This document shows, piece by piece, positions 50,343 to 61,499 of a stretch of DNA of 64,000 bases. The stretch covers positions 3,335,269 to 3,399,268 of the forward strand of contig CM025850.1 of NCBI GenBank assembly GCA_003952965.2, read 5' to 3'. A program made the translations under genes and the position numbers. This DNA is from Morella rubra (lineage: Eukaryota; Streptophyta; Magnoliopsida; Fagales; Myricaceae). Numbering within the stretch: position 1 is the first letter of the stretch; every line of letters begins with the position of its first letter. Under the pieces are notes generated by a model. It was not told the origin of the DNA. It did no database searches and was given only the letters and a program-made list of their open reading frames with translations.

Positions 50343-50694
50343 ATAATCGATCTATAAGATTTGACATATTATTGTAACAGCATAAATATCACACTTTGAA
50401 GGTGAAATAAGTGAAAATGAGAATTGTTGATAATCAATCTATGAGATTTGATATATTAATGTAACGATACACAGGTATGACACATCGAAGGTGAAATAAG
50501 TGAAAAATGAGAATTATTATAATCAATCTATAAAATTTGATATATTAATTTAACATACAGGTATCACACTTCAAAAATGAAGTAAGTGAAAAATGAGAAT
50601 TGTTGGTAATCAATCTATAAAATTTGATATATTAATATAACGACGCAATTACCACACTTCAAAGATGAAATAAGTGAAAAAATGAGAATGGTTG
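50343..50694 (+). repeat. Four-unit minisatellite, about 88 bp per unit
   Basis: Units start at 50343, 50430, 50519 and 50606 and share TCTATAAAATTTGATATATT, CACACTTCAAAGATGAA and ATAAGTGAAAAATGAGAATT with scattered changes. It directly abuts the copia fossil. The first words of each unit resemble the start of that LTR family, so the array may have grown from an LTR piece. Confidence 0.85.
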
Positions 50695-51546
50695 CAAAAC
50701 GAAAGATGAAATGGGAGGAAAACGATAAAAGGAAGGTAAAATCCGTTGAAAACGAGAATTGTTGAAAAAGGAAAAGAAAAAAAAAAAAAAATCCAAGCAG
50801 CACTTTATGAGCAGTAACTTACGAATTCTTTCAATCCCGTCACGATTTGACTAGCCATAACCTTATCGCTAGTTATCCAGTACAAGAATTCTTTAACATC
50901 GTTCAAAAATCGGCTTGTCGGCCGACGTCAAAAGGGTTTGAATCTGTAGTGGCCGCCAATATTCTAACTAATTAATTGGTTTTTCCTTATTATATATTCT
51001 GTTTTTTTTTTCTGGCATGTCCATATAATTACATGATTTCTATATAAAAATAAATTACGGAATCTTGAATATTCTTCTTTCTGACCTGTCCGTCTTAGAA
51101 TTTTTCTACTTGCTTGCTTCAAAAGAGAAAGATTTGTTGGATATCCATTATATGGACAATCTAATAACATGGATGTTTGACTCTCGATTAGAGATAGTTA
51201 CAAAACGACCAATTAGTGCATACTCTACAGGAAACTTAACTATTTGAATAACAGCTCAACTAGTTAAACAATAAATAAAGCAACATGGCTTGTCGTTTTC
51301 TCTTTTAGCTTGAAATTTTAATTTGTGGCTTGAAAAAAAAATACTAAACTATTCCGCAAATGGGATTTTAAATAAAATTCAACATTGGATTCCAACATCT
51401 TTTGTTTTTCTCCTTTTTCTTTTTGTGTTACATTATTGTTTTCTCTCGCGATGGGAATCCAACTGAAGAATATAGTGGATGCGTCTAAGCAACTAATTTT
51501 GATGTGCAGATCATGCTATTTTATTAGGGTTAAAATATTGGATGTC
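50695..51546. other. AT-rich spacer, no gene seen
   Basis: Starts with purine-rich DNA that looks like worn minisatellite wording (GAAAACGAGAATTGTTG). The remaining frames (50964-51170 minus, 51065-51247 plus) have no recognisable content. Confidence 0.4.
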
Positions 51547-51820
51547 TGAAAACTAGGCGATTTTAAAACCAGATTGTTGAAGCTAAGAAATAGCAAAATT
51601 TTGGATGATCAACAATAATCTCCCAATTAGAAATGCCAAAATTTCCGAACATGACTTGAAACCTAACAAATTAGGTCAGTGGTGGATAAGAAAAGAACTC
51701 ATGAATTACACGACTGTAAGTGGATGCCACTGATCAATCGAGATCATGCAACATTGGTTGGTTTTCATACAGTCTTAGAGCATTGAGGAAAGTCAGCTCG
51801 AAAAGATGCCTAATTAGGTC
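51547..51820 (+). repeat. Dispersed repeat R, copy 1
   Basis: From TGAAAACTAGGCGATTTTAA to GATGCCTAATTAGGTC. It recurs at 52754-53024 and 58089-58359 in the same orientation with modest differences. Copies 2 and 3 lie inside the larger element described at 52283 and 57621; copy 1 stands alone upstream of it. Confidence 0.9.
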
Positions 51821-52282
51821 ATTTATTAGTTTAAATTAGTAATTGAAGTTTAGAATTAGGTCTCCAACTACTTAAAACTTTCATTTTGATAAGACGTGAA
51901 TTTATCATTTATTTCACAAACTTAAACAAATAAAAACGAGTATATTTGATTATTTGACTTCTAATTTTCTAATACTAATTGCGTACAGTTCCCCACAGGG
52001 CTTCTTAAAAGAATGATTTGTATAGCATTGTTCCACATGATAAGTATCCACCTAATATGAAACTTTATATTCTATAATGTCGTCATAATTTTTTCACCTC
52101 ACCCTCCCAACTTAAAATTCATCAAGAATATTGCAATCTTTCTTGCTCAAATCATACGTTGATATTTGTGTCCGGATCTGTATTGGATAGTGTGCCAAAA
52201 TGCCACGCTATGCCATGGAGCTGGTGTAAATTGATACCATTTGTAACGACTAAAAAAAAACTCTTGTAAATATGCTTCAAAA

Positions 52283-53210
52283 GGATGAATACACTTTCCA
52301 TCTATTAATTTTTAGAGATTTAACTCATTACACTATAAACTAACTGTTTTGACATACTGTACCATAAATTACTTGTTTTGACACATTAGTGAACCAGCAA
52401 ACTACTTTGCACCATATGTCAACCTCTCAATCACAAAATGAATTGACAACATGGATATCCACAACATTGCAAAGTGGGTCAGGGTCGTTATTATTATTTT
52501 AGTCTAGTTTGACGGAAGGTGCAAAGTATATAAGATTGGTAATTAAAGAGTACAATGTGTTAAAACTATTAATTTATGGTGTAATGTATAATCAAATTCT
52601 TAATAGACTAAAATGACAATAATATCTTTCACACACTTTGCATAAATTTAAAATATTGTTGTAAATTCATTAAATTATTAGGAATATTATTATTTGACAA
52701 ATAGTGTAAAGTGTCTAACATTGGTAGTTGATGCGTGTAAAAATGTTCATGACTTGAAACTAAGCGATTTTAAAACCAAATTGTTGAAGCTAAAAAATAG
52801 CAAAATTTTGGATGATCAACAATAATCTCCCAAGAAATGCCAAAATTTCCGATCATGACTTAAAACCTAACAGATTCGGTTAGTGGTGGATAAGAAAAGA
52901 AATCATGAATTACACTACTGTACGTGTATACCACTAATCAATGGAGATCGTGCAACATTGGTTGGTTTTCATACAGTCTTATAGCATTAAGAAAAGTCAG
53001 CTAGAAAAGATGCCTAATTAGGTCTTATAATTATTGGACAATGAGTATAAAGTGTCTAACATTGATAGTTGGTGTGTGAAAAATTGTCTAAAAATTTAAA
53101 AAAATGTACAAAGTGACTAATATTAGTAGTTAGAGATTGCAATATCTTAAAAGTGGTAGTTTATGATATAAAATACAAAATATATAATAGTTAGTGGATA
53201 TATTTTCTGC
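52283..53210. mobile_element. Non-autonomous DNA element, copy 1 (degenerate inverted termini)
   Basis: The left end reads GATGAATACACTTTCCATCT ... CATTACACTATAAACTA. The reverse complement of the right end reads GAAAATATATCCACTAACTA ... TTTATATCATAAACTA. The two line up over roughly 50 bp with gaps. The interior has no coding frame but includes repeat R (52754-53024) and recurring wording such as GTGCAAAGTATATAAGATTG. Superfamily unknown; a MULE-like origin is possible. Confidence 0.4.
52754..53024 (+). repeat. Dispersed repeat R, copy 2
   Basis: Same sequence as 51547-51820, with a shorter TCTCCCAAGAAATG in place of TCTCCCAATTAGAAATG. Copy 3 shares this shortening, so copies 2 and 3 are sisters made by the large duplication. 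Confidence 0.9.
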
Positions 53211-54177
53211 TTTTTTTTTACATAAACATAGGAACTTATTGAATATGCATAGACTTGTTTAATAATGTTAGTAGTTCGCCCCCAACTAAAACTTCCTAGG
53301 TCGGCCACTGGTTTTAGAAATTGGAAACTAACTCAAATTGATACACGAAACTAGCTATTGCACGTACAAAGTGATGGACCTCCCCCTCTCCCCTTTGCTT
53401 TTCCTAGTCCTTTCTTAAATTTAGGGACTCTGCCTTTTACACCACCTTTTCGCCGGGGGTTACGCAACACTCATTTTTGTTGACCTTAGACTGATTATGT
53501 TCATTGCATCTCAATTTAAAAAATTTGTTTTGGAAGGTTCCTTACGCTTCTTTTAACTAAGAAACAAAGAAAGTCAACCGTTCATCTTTGCAGGTTGGGC
53601 TTCTTCCTAACCCTTGATTGTGTTGATCAACTTTTCTTTATATGTTTTGTTGATTTTTCTTTTTTTTTTTCTAATTGGATGTTTGAGTTGAGTATTTTAA
53701 TTAATCTCGAAATTTGTACAATTTTACTATTTTATACAAATGGAGCAATTATTAGGTCAAAACCTTGATTGTCTCAAAAGTTTAGTAACATAAAAAAAAT
53801 TTTAAACTTAAAACCTTAAAAACAAAATATTATCCATCTCCAAACATTAACCAACAGGTCAACTCCTTTGGAAGAGTTCTGATTTAGGCCCAGAGAATGA
53901 CTTCTTATTTTCTCTTTGATATTTTCGTTAAAAAGTTTTGGTAGACTTCGTTCAAACTTAAAAGCCCAACTAGAGAAACTTAGAAGTCCGTGACGCTCTT
54001 CGGCCCAGAAGAGCCCATTACATTTTTAGTGCAGTTATCACATTTCTATAAAGAAACTTCATGTGAAGCAGGCCCAATTCGTTCAACTATTTTATTCTTT
54101 TGAGCAGTTTTTCTACTCGACACGAAGCTGATGCTTCCCATGCCTCAATTGGTTTGCACATGACAGCAGGTACAAAC

Positions 54178-54353
54178 TATATTTTTGAGGCCTTTGTTCG
54201 TTAAAATTTTAGAGAATGTTTTTAAAATTTTAATTTATTAAAATTTATAAAATATAAAATATAAAATATATATATATATAAATTAAAAATTTTATAATAT
54301 ATTTATTTTACTAAAAATTTCAACGTTTCAAAATATCGGAAAAAGAAACGTAC
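54178..54353. other. 176-bp AT-rich stretch present only in the gene D copy of the duplicated upstream region
   Basis: Copy 2 (59695-59712) runs straight from TACAAACC to TTTGTCAG, while copy 1 has this extra AT-rich block starting near GAGGCCTTTGTTCG. No clean inverted termini or target duplication were found. It lies 120-300 bp before the start codon of gene D and so sits in its promoter. Confidence 0.65.
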
Positions 54354-54475
54354 CTTTGTCAGCATTCGAAAAGGACAATGTCAGGGTAAGCCAGGCGTTA
54401 CTTTGCTTTTCCTCTCTCCAGTCTCTGTTGTCGAACGAGTAGCGAAGGCTTGGGTTTTCTCTTCCTCAGATCTCC

Positions 54476-56823
54476 ATGGAGACAGAAGCAGAAGTACCAG
54501 TCAACTTTGGCAAATCCATCATAGTGCCTAGTGTTCAGGAGCTGGCCAAGGAACCCATCATCAAAATTCCACCTCGGTATGTGCGAGATGATCAGGACCC
54601 TCAGACGGTCTCCGATGACTCATCCCTCCCATCGGTGCCGGTTATCCATCTTGAGAGACTGGTTGTTGAAGATTCTTTGAGTTCTGAATTGGAGAAGCTG
54701 CACTCTGCTTGCAAAGACTGGGGATTCTTCCAGGTAGGCGCTGGGCCAAGCTAAACCCTGAAATTTGTGCCTCCAAACAGCACCTAAGGTCAAGATATCC
54801 TGCAGGCCTCGGGCTAGATAGAGAGACTACTAGGACCTAACTATTCTTTATTCAAGAATTACTATTTATATTTTCTTCTCTGATTAAAAAAAAAAAAAGA
54901 CACTAGAGGAAAGAATTTGATATTAATACTTACCCCCCATTTTTTTTCCAAAATATTTTAGGTAATTAGCACTGTGATTAGTATTTTTAAATACTTTTTT
55001 CACGAGTTAATTTTGTACTTTGTACTCATATTTTAGACTATATGTTTATTAGCTAAAATTTTAGCTTAATATAATAACTACAAAATAAATTAAATTATTT
55101 ATTTTTACTTTTTTTACCAAATTAAATATTCAAAATTTTAACAATTAAACACCATCATCACGTAACATATCGCAGAAATTGATTTTTTAAAAAACGAAAT
55201 GACATTTAAATGTAACTATTAGACTTTTTTAAAGATATAATTGACCTTTTGTATTACAAGAAACGTAAATTTTCAATACAAAGTGCAAAAATACTAGGGA
55301 GTTGGTGTGTAAAAAGTGTTTTTTTTTTTTCCCGAGAAATATGTTCTTCTTGTGTTAAGTGACTTAACTGCAGGTTGTAAACCATGGAGTTAGTACTTCA
55401 TTGCTCGAAGAATTAAGGACAGAGGTGGAGAGTTTTTTCAGACTTCCCTATGAAGAAAAGAAGAAGCTTTGGCAACAGCCTGACAATCATGAGGGATTTG
55501 GGCAGCTGCTTGTGGTTTCAGAGGACCAGAAGCTAGACTGGTCGGACATGTTCTACATAACCACTCTTCCGCTCAATCTAAGAAGGAGTGATCTATTTGA
55601 CAAACTTCCCCTAAAGCTCAGGTTTCTCGATCCCTTCAGATAGGATATAAAAGCACTAGTTAGAGTTATAAGGCACGAACTTCATTTCAGTTCAACTTTA
55701 TCTTTATATTGCAGAAACACCTTGCAAGCTTACTTCATGGAAATGAAAAAGCTGGCCATAGCAATCTTAGGTCACATGGCAAAATCTTTGAAGATGGATC
55801 CTGAGGAAATGAGAGAGCTGTTTGGTGAGGGAGTGCAGTCGGTGAGGATGAATTACTATCCTCCATGCCCTGAGGCAGATAAGACCATTGGATTCAGTCC
55901 TCATTCTGATGCCGTTGCTCTAACAATTCTCTTTCAGCTTAATGAAACTGAAGGCCTCCAAATCCGAAAGGATGGTAGATGGGTTGCTGTTAAACCTCTT
56001 CCAAATGCTTTGGTAGTCAACATTGGAGATATCATGGAGGTGCTAACTACAATATAGCTTAAACTTAATCAAAACAGAAGTTTAAGACTGCTTGAGTAAT
56101 CCATGAAACCTCAGGGATTAAGAAGCTACAAAATGAGTTACCAGAATAGTACTGCAGTAGCCAAGAATGTGAAAACTACTTATTCAGTTGGAACCAAAAA
56201 AATGTGTCACAACCCTACAGAAAATACAATTGTTTGTCTTCCCCCTGTTTGTCTTAGCCTAATTGCCAAAGCCATTTCAAGATAGCAAGCATGTGTGCGT
56301 TGAGCTCCCTTGAACCAGATCACAAGAATGTAGGAAAATGGCTATTAGAATGAGATGAATGGCTTGGTTATGTTATTCTTGCGTATTAGCTGCTTCTTAC
56401 AGGTTCTGGAACCTGTTCTATCCAGCAAGGGCATCAGACATGCAGGATTTTATCAATTATCCGAAATATTTCGGAAGCTATGTTAGGGCCTTATCGATTT
56501 TGTTTCCTTCCTATGAAGTTGACATTCGATATTAAGATTTCCTATTTGCACTGCAGATTATGAGTAATGGCGTCTATCGGAGCATCGAGCATCGAGCAAC
56601 AGTAAACCCAACTAAAGAGAGGCTCTCCATAGCAACGTTTTATAGTTCCAATCTAGATTCAGAGTTGGGCCCAGCACCTAGCCTTCTTGGCCCTCAAAAC
56701 CGGCCAATTTTTCGGCGAGTACCAGTGGAGAAGTATTTCAAAGAATTTTTTGAAAAGAAGCTAAATGGTAAGTCATACCTTCATTTCATGAGAACAGAAA
56801 ATGGAGAAGGGGACACATGTTAG
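54476..56823 (+). CDS. SRG1-like 2-oxoglutarate/Fe(II)-dependent oxygenase D, 365 aa
   Basis: Exons: 54476-54733, 55374-55621, 55715-56039, 56557-56823 (1098 nt with stop). Intron positions are the same as in A and B. DIOX_N region: LHSACKDWGFFQ and VVNHGVSTSLLEEL. Catalytic domain: MNYYPPCPEADKTIGFSPHS, with iron ligands His232, Asp234 and His289 (SIEHRATVN), and Arg299/Ser301 (ERLSIA). All key residues are present. It is more divergent from A-C than those are from each other, for example LWQQPDNHEGFGQ against KFAVRPGDVEGFG. It is the only cluster member on the plus strand, divergent from C. Its upstream DNA is duplicated downstream of the gene. Class certain; substrate unknown. Confidence 0.93.
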
Positions 56824-57552
56824 AGTGTGCGGGGACTTGAGTAGCCGCATAGGTGATGGCAAGAATTTGGTTCTCATTGCTCTATCTTCTTCTGTGATGG
56901 AGAGTAAATTTAATAAACTTTCTTAAGAATAATGACAAGAAATATACCAATTTCTGCAATAATCTCCTTCTTCATGATCCCTCCTGTTTGTTGTTCCTGC
57001 TAAGAAGGCACAAAGAGTTAAAAAGGACTCTGCATCTTGCAGAAGTTTATTTGCTATCGCTCTAATTGAACATGTCGACCCCCCATGGCTCATGACCACA
57101 ACACAATCGTGTTCAATTAAGCTTGGGCTTATCATGTCACCTGACACCTCGGTCTCTACATTTGAACTTGTGTGCTTCTGATGGGCCCCAAAAGCTTAGT
57201 CCTCTCTGGTGTCAAAGGTCTAAAGCTCAAAGAGAATGTCAAAGTTGGCATCTTGCAAAACACAGCACTCCTCTTCTTAAAGAAGCAATAGGGCTCACCT
57301 GTCTCTTTTCTTTCTGTAGCTTAAAATCAAAGTTTCTGCTCTAAAACCACAGCTTGTGGATATTTAGAGAATAACCGCATAAGAAATACCTCTTATGCCA
57401 GAGTTGTTTGGATTTTGGCTACAAATAGAAGTCTTCTGAGTCTGTCTTCTCCTGCTGCCTATCTGTGTAACGTGGGCTATGCTGTTAGATGGCGGTCATG
57501 AGACGATAATAGGTGCCATTGAAGAAAATTATGGAGCTAGAATGCCACACTA
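56824..57552. other. 3' flank of oxygenase D
   Basis: Contains the likely 3' UTR (an AATAAA-like AATAAAC at 56912). The DNA after it has only short frames (56923-57147 minus, 57123-57344 plus) that I do not recognise. It ends where the duplicated upstream segment begins again. Confidence 0.45.
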
Positions 57553-57620
57553 TGTCCGGACCTGTATTGGATAGTGTGCCAAAATGCCACCCTTTTGTTA
57601 TGGAGCTGGTATCAATTGAT

Positions 57621-58546
57621 AGGAATACACTTCCATTTATTAAGTTTTAGAGATTTAACTCATTACACCATAAACTATTTGTTTCGACACACTGTAATAT
57701 AAATTACTTGTTTTGACACATTAATGAACCAGAAAACTACTTTGCATCATATGTCAACCTCTCAATCACAAAATGAATTGACAACACGGATACCCTCAAC
57801 ATTGCAAAGTGGGTTAGGGTCGTTATCATTATTTTAGTCTAGTTTGATGGAAGGTGCAAAGTATATAAGATTGGTAGTTAAAGAGTGCAATGTGTTAAAA
57901 CTATTAATTTATGGTGTAATGTATGATCAAATTCCTAATAGACTAAAATGACAATAATGTCTTTCACACACTTTGCATATATTTAAGATATTATTATAAA
58001 TTCATTAAATTATTAGGAATACTATTATTTGACAAATGGTGTAAAGTGTCTAACATTGATAGTTGATGCGTGTAAAAATGTTCATGACTTGAAACTAGGC
58101 AATTTTAAAACTAGATTGTTGAAGCTAAGAAATAGCAAAATTTTGGATGATCAACAATAATCTCCCAAGAAATGCCAAAATTTCCGATCATGACTTAAAA
58201 CCTAACAAATTAGGTTAGTGGTGGATAAGAAAAGAAATCATGAATTACACTACTGTACGTGTATACCACTAATCAATGGAGATCGTGCAACATTGGTTGG
58301 TTTTCATACAGTCTTATAGCATTGAGAAAAGTCAGCTCGAAAAGATGCCTAATTAGGTCTTATAATTATTGGACAATGAGTATAAAGTGTTTAATATCGA
58401 TAGTTGTGATGTGAAAAAGTGTCTAAAAATTTAACAAAATGTGCAAAGTGACTAACATTAGTAGATTAGAGGCTACAATATCTTAAAAGTAGTAGTTTAT
58501 GATATAAAATGCAAAATATATAATAGTTAGTGGGTATATTTTCTCC
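57621..58546. mobile_element. Non-autonomous DNA element, copy 2
   Basis: Sister of 52283-53210, made by the large duplication and not by a separate insertion, since flanking DNA is shared. The left end GGAATACACTTCCATTTATT and the reverse-complemented right end (AAAATATACCCACTAACTAT) show the same loose inverted match. Confidence 0.4.
58089..58359 (+). repeat. Dispersed repeat R, copy 3
   Basis: Third copy of the unit at 51547-51820, inside copy 2 of the large duplication. It shares the shortened TCTCCCAAGAAATG with copy 2. Confidence 0.9.
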
Positions 58547-58625
58547 TTTTTTTTAACATAAACATAGGAACTTATTGAATATGCATAGACTTGTTTAATA
58601 ATGTTAGTAGTTCTCCCCCAACTAA

Positions 58626-58804
58626 GGGTTTGTTCGGTTAAAAAAAATCCTCAGGATTTTTTTGAATTCTCTACAAAATTTCTACAACCAAACATATTTT
58701 AACACATAAAAATAACTAAAACACGCATACCAATAAAGTTAACATCACTAAAAATTCTCAAAACATAAAAAAATTCTAAAAAAACACCACAACCGAACAA
58801 CCTC
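58626..58804. mobile_element. Tourist-like (PIF/Harbinger) MITE with empty sister site
   Basis: Termini GGGTTTGTTCGGTT and, in reverse complement, GAGGTTGTTCGGTT match at 12 of 14 positions. TAA flanks both sides (58623-58625 and 58805-58807). The sister duplicate near 53283-53289 reads CCCAACTAAAACTTCC without the element, i.e. the pre-insertion site with a single TAA. The interior is AT-rich and non-coding. The insertion is younger than the large duplication. Confidence 0.85.
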
Positions 58805-59747
58805 TAAAACTTCCTAGGTCGGCCACTGGTTTTAGAAATTGGAAACTAACTCAAATTGATCCACGAAACTAGCTATTGCACGTACAAAGTGATGGACCTC
58901 CCCCTCTCCCCTTTGCTTTTCCTAGTCCTTTCTTAAATTTAGGGACTCTGCCTTTTACACCACCTTTTCGCCGGGGGTTACGCAACATTCATTTTTGATG
59001 ACCTTAGACTGATTATGTTCATTGCATCTCAATTTAAAAAATTTGTTTTGGAAGGTTCCATACGCTTCTTTTAACTAAGAAACAAAGAAAGTCAACCGTT
59101 CATCTTTGCAGGTTGGGCTTCTTCCTAACCCTTGATTATGTTGGTCAATTTTTCTTTATATGTTTTGTTGATTTTTCTTCTTTTTTTCTAATTGCATGTT
59201 TGAGGCATCTAATGAGTATTTTAATTAATCTCGAAATTTGTACAATTTTACTATTTTATACAAAAGGAGCAATTATGAGGTCAAAACTTGATAGCTTCAA
59301 AAGTTTAGTAACACTTAAAAAATTTTTTTAAACTTAAAACCTTAAAAACAAAATATTATCCATCTCCAAACATTAACCACTAGTCAACTCCTTTGAAAGA
59401 GTTCTGATTTAGGCCCAGAGAAGGACTTCTTATTTTCTCTTTGATATTTTCGTTAAAAAGTTTTGGTAGACTTCATTCAAACTTAAAAGCCCAACTAGAG
59501 AAACTTAGAAGTCCGTGACGCTCTTCGGCCCAGAAGAGCCCATTATATTTTTAGTGTAGTTATCACATTTCTATAAAGAAACTTCATGTGAAGCAGGCCC
59601 AATTCTCAACTATTTTTATTCTTTTGAGCAGTTTTTCTACTCGACACGAAGCTGATGCTTCCCATGCCTCAATTGGTCTGCACATGACACCAGGTACAAA
59701 CCAAACTTTGTCAGGATTCGAAAGGACATTGTCAGGGTAAGCCAGGC

Positions 59748-59850
59748 NNNNNNNNNNNNNNNNNNNNNNNNNNNNNNNNNNNNNNNNNNNNNNNNNNNNN
59801 NNNNNNNNNNNNNNNNNNNNNNNNNNNNNNNNNNNNNNNNNNNNNNNNNN
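59748..59850. other. Assembly gap, 103 N
   Basis: Separates the duplicated gene D upstream segment from the CACTA transposon. The end of that transposon and any target duplication are lost here, as is any start of a fifth oxygenase gene. Frames reported across it are not real. Confidence 0.95.
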
Positions 59851-60270
59851 CTTATTAAAATACGCATGCATTCGGTTACGGTGCGTTCGACCCATCCGTC
59901 CTCACGTCCTCATGACGGGTGTAGTCAAGGTCGAAGTGGTCCTGCATAAGTACCAAAACATACAATATTACAATGATAAAAGAAATGCTTAACCAAAAAT
60001 TCTATGTTTACGAGTTTAATCATACCAACACCCGATCCATAATGTACTCCTTCACTTCTGCAGGAACATCGACCCACTTGTTAACAGAGATTGGAATCAG
60101 CCCTCGGACCAACATTCCAATCTTCGTCGATAGGTGGCAGCAGTGGAAGACACTCCTCCACACTCTCCCTCGGGATATGCACCGATAGTTTCCGGACCCG
60201 GACCCAAGACTCTTCTCCAAACTGACCCCACGTGTCCTACCTCGCCCACGTTTAGAAGCTGATGTCGCTA
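59851..60270 (-). pseudogene. Ptta/En-Spm (TNPA-like) transposase region
   Basis: The minus-strand frame at 60020-60220 carries TKIGMLVRGLIPISVNKWVD followed by VPAEVKEYIMDRVLV, the opening pattern of the plant Ptta/En-Spm transposase family. Across a splice or shift, MGRTHRNRMHAYFNK just before the gap (59851-59895) matches the family's next block. It is cut by the gap. It may have been a separate gene of the same element or the 3' part of a long transcript. Confidence 0.6.
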
Positions 60271-60599
60271 CATAAAATTAAAATTAACAAAGTTAGTCGT
60301 CGGTTAACTTAAAAAAATTGAAATATAACTTAGAATAATTTCTTACATGCACAACTACTAGGACAAGCTGGCGTGCCTTGACTCATGCCTTCATTCACTC
60401 TCGGAGAAGGAGCGCTCGGGGTAGGACTCGGGATCAGACTCATACTAAGCGGAAGTAACTGAAGAAATTCTCGTCCACGCTTCATTTCACCGTAGAAGTT
60501 GTGACATAACAAAATAAACGATAAAGATATGGTAAAAGAGACAATAACAGTAAAAATAGTTCAGCAAACATCAACATTACAAAGAAAATATACATGAAA

Positions 60600-61330
60600 G
60601 AAATTATTAATCAGAATCCGATTCTTGCACGTTATCGCCCGATGCCTCATCCTCAGTAGAGTCGCTATCACTTTCGAACGAATCTTTGTCCCACTTTCTT
60701 CGCTATTTTCTTCAATTTCTGCTTCATCCCCCTCGAAACATCATTACTATCTATACGTCTTTTTTTTCCGCCGATCAATTGCCTCAGAAGCTTGGATAAC
60801 GTTTGGCGTAACGTCATCCCTCCGTAGTGGATTAAGGTTAAACTGTTGGAAGTCTATAAACAAGTCAATGGCATCGTCCTCTTGATACGCTTCATTCGCG
60901 ATGGCTGCTCCCGATTCAACGTTTACATCAACTTCACCATCCGGATCCAGGCCGGGAATGTCATATGCATTTCTACAAGACAACTTCTGCACGACTCGCC
61001 ATGTAGGTCCATGCAGATTATCAACTAGATAAAACACTTGACTTGCTTGATTAGCCAAAACAAATGGATCTTCTAAGTACCACAGTCGGGAAGTGTTTAT
61101 GCTCTTAAAGTTCTCGTCGATACGAATTCCATGGTGATCTCCGACGTCCACCAATCACACTTAAACAAATATACATTATTTTCCCGCAAGTTTTGCATGG
61201 CATAAATGTCTACAAGCCTTTCGTAAAATTCTATTGGATTTCCCTCATGTGATCCCAGTACTACAATACCACTGTTCTGAGTTCTCCGACGTTCTTCCGT
61301 TGTACTGTATGATATCTACATCCGTTCATA
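60600..61330 (-). pseudogene. DUF4216 region of the CACTA transposase
   Basis: The frame 60747-61154 contains LEDPFVLANQASQVFYLVDN and WRVVQKLSCRNAYDIPG, diagnostic of DUF4216, a domain found C-terminal to TNP2 in plant CACTA transposases. It is followed by an acidic tail (AIANEAYQEDDAIDLFIDF). It is not joined in frame to the DUF4218 part as read here. An intron is possible. Confidence 0.75.
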
Positions 61331-61499
61331 ACACATGCAGAATAACGCATCACTCGTGTATCAGGCCCACGTGCCAATGAATACAATTCATCGATCGATG
61401 TACATGGATTTTGAGAATGTAATTTTTGAACCTACAACAATATATTAGAAGGTCATTAAAAACAAAGACACAAAATTAATTTGAATTATTTGTCAATAA

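Larger units (their letters stand above)
52169..54396 (+). repeat. Large duplicated segment, copy 1: upstream region of oxygenase D
   Basis: Matches 57553-59747 almost throughout, from TGTCCGGATCTGTATTGGAT to GTCAGGGTAAGCCAGGC, with many point differences. The copy therefore predates the B/C tandem. It ends 79 bp before the start codon of gene D. It differs structurally from copy 2 by an extra stretch of about 176 bp at 54178-54353 and by lacking the MITE at 58626. Confidence 0.93.
57553..59747 (+). repeat. Large duplicated segment, copy 2, ending in an assembly gap
   Basis: Second copy of 52169-54396. It carries the promoter-side sequence of gene D up to GTAAGCCAGGC and then breaks into Ns. 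No oxygenase exon follows the gap. A 179-bp MITE has inserted at 58626-58804 since the duplication. Confidence 0.93.

Noticed and set aside
59584-59895. Minus-strand frames crossing the 103-N gap
   Set aside because: They join the CACTA remnant to duplicated gene D upstream DNA through Ns. Only the short block right of the gap has family resemblance.
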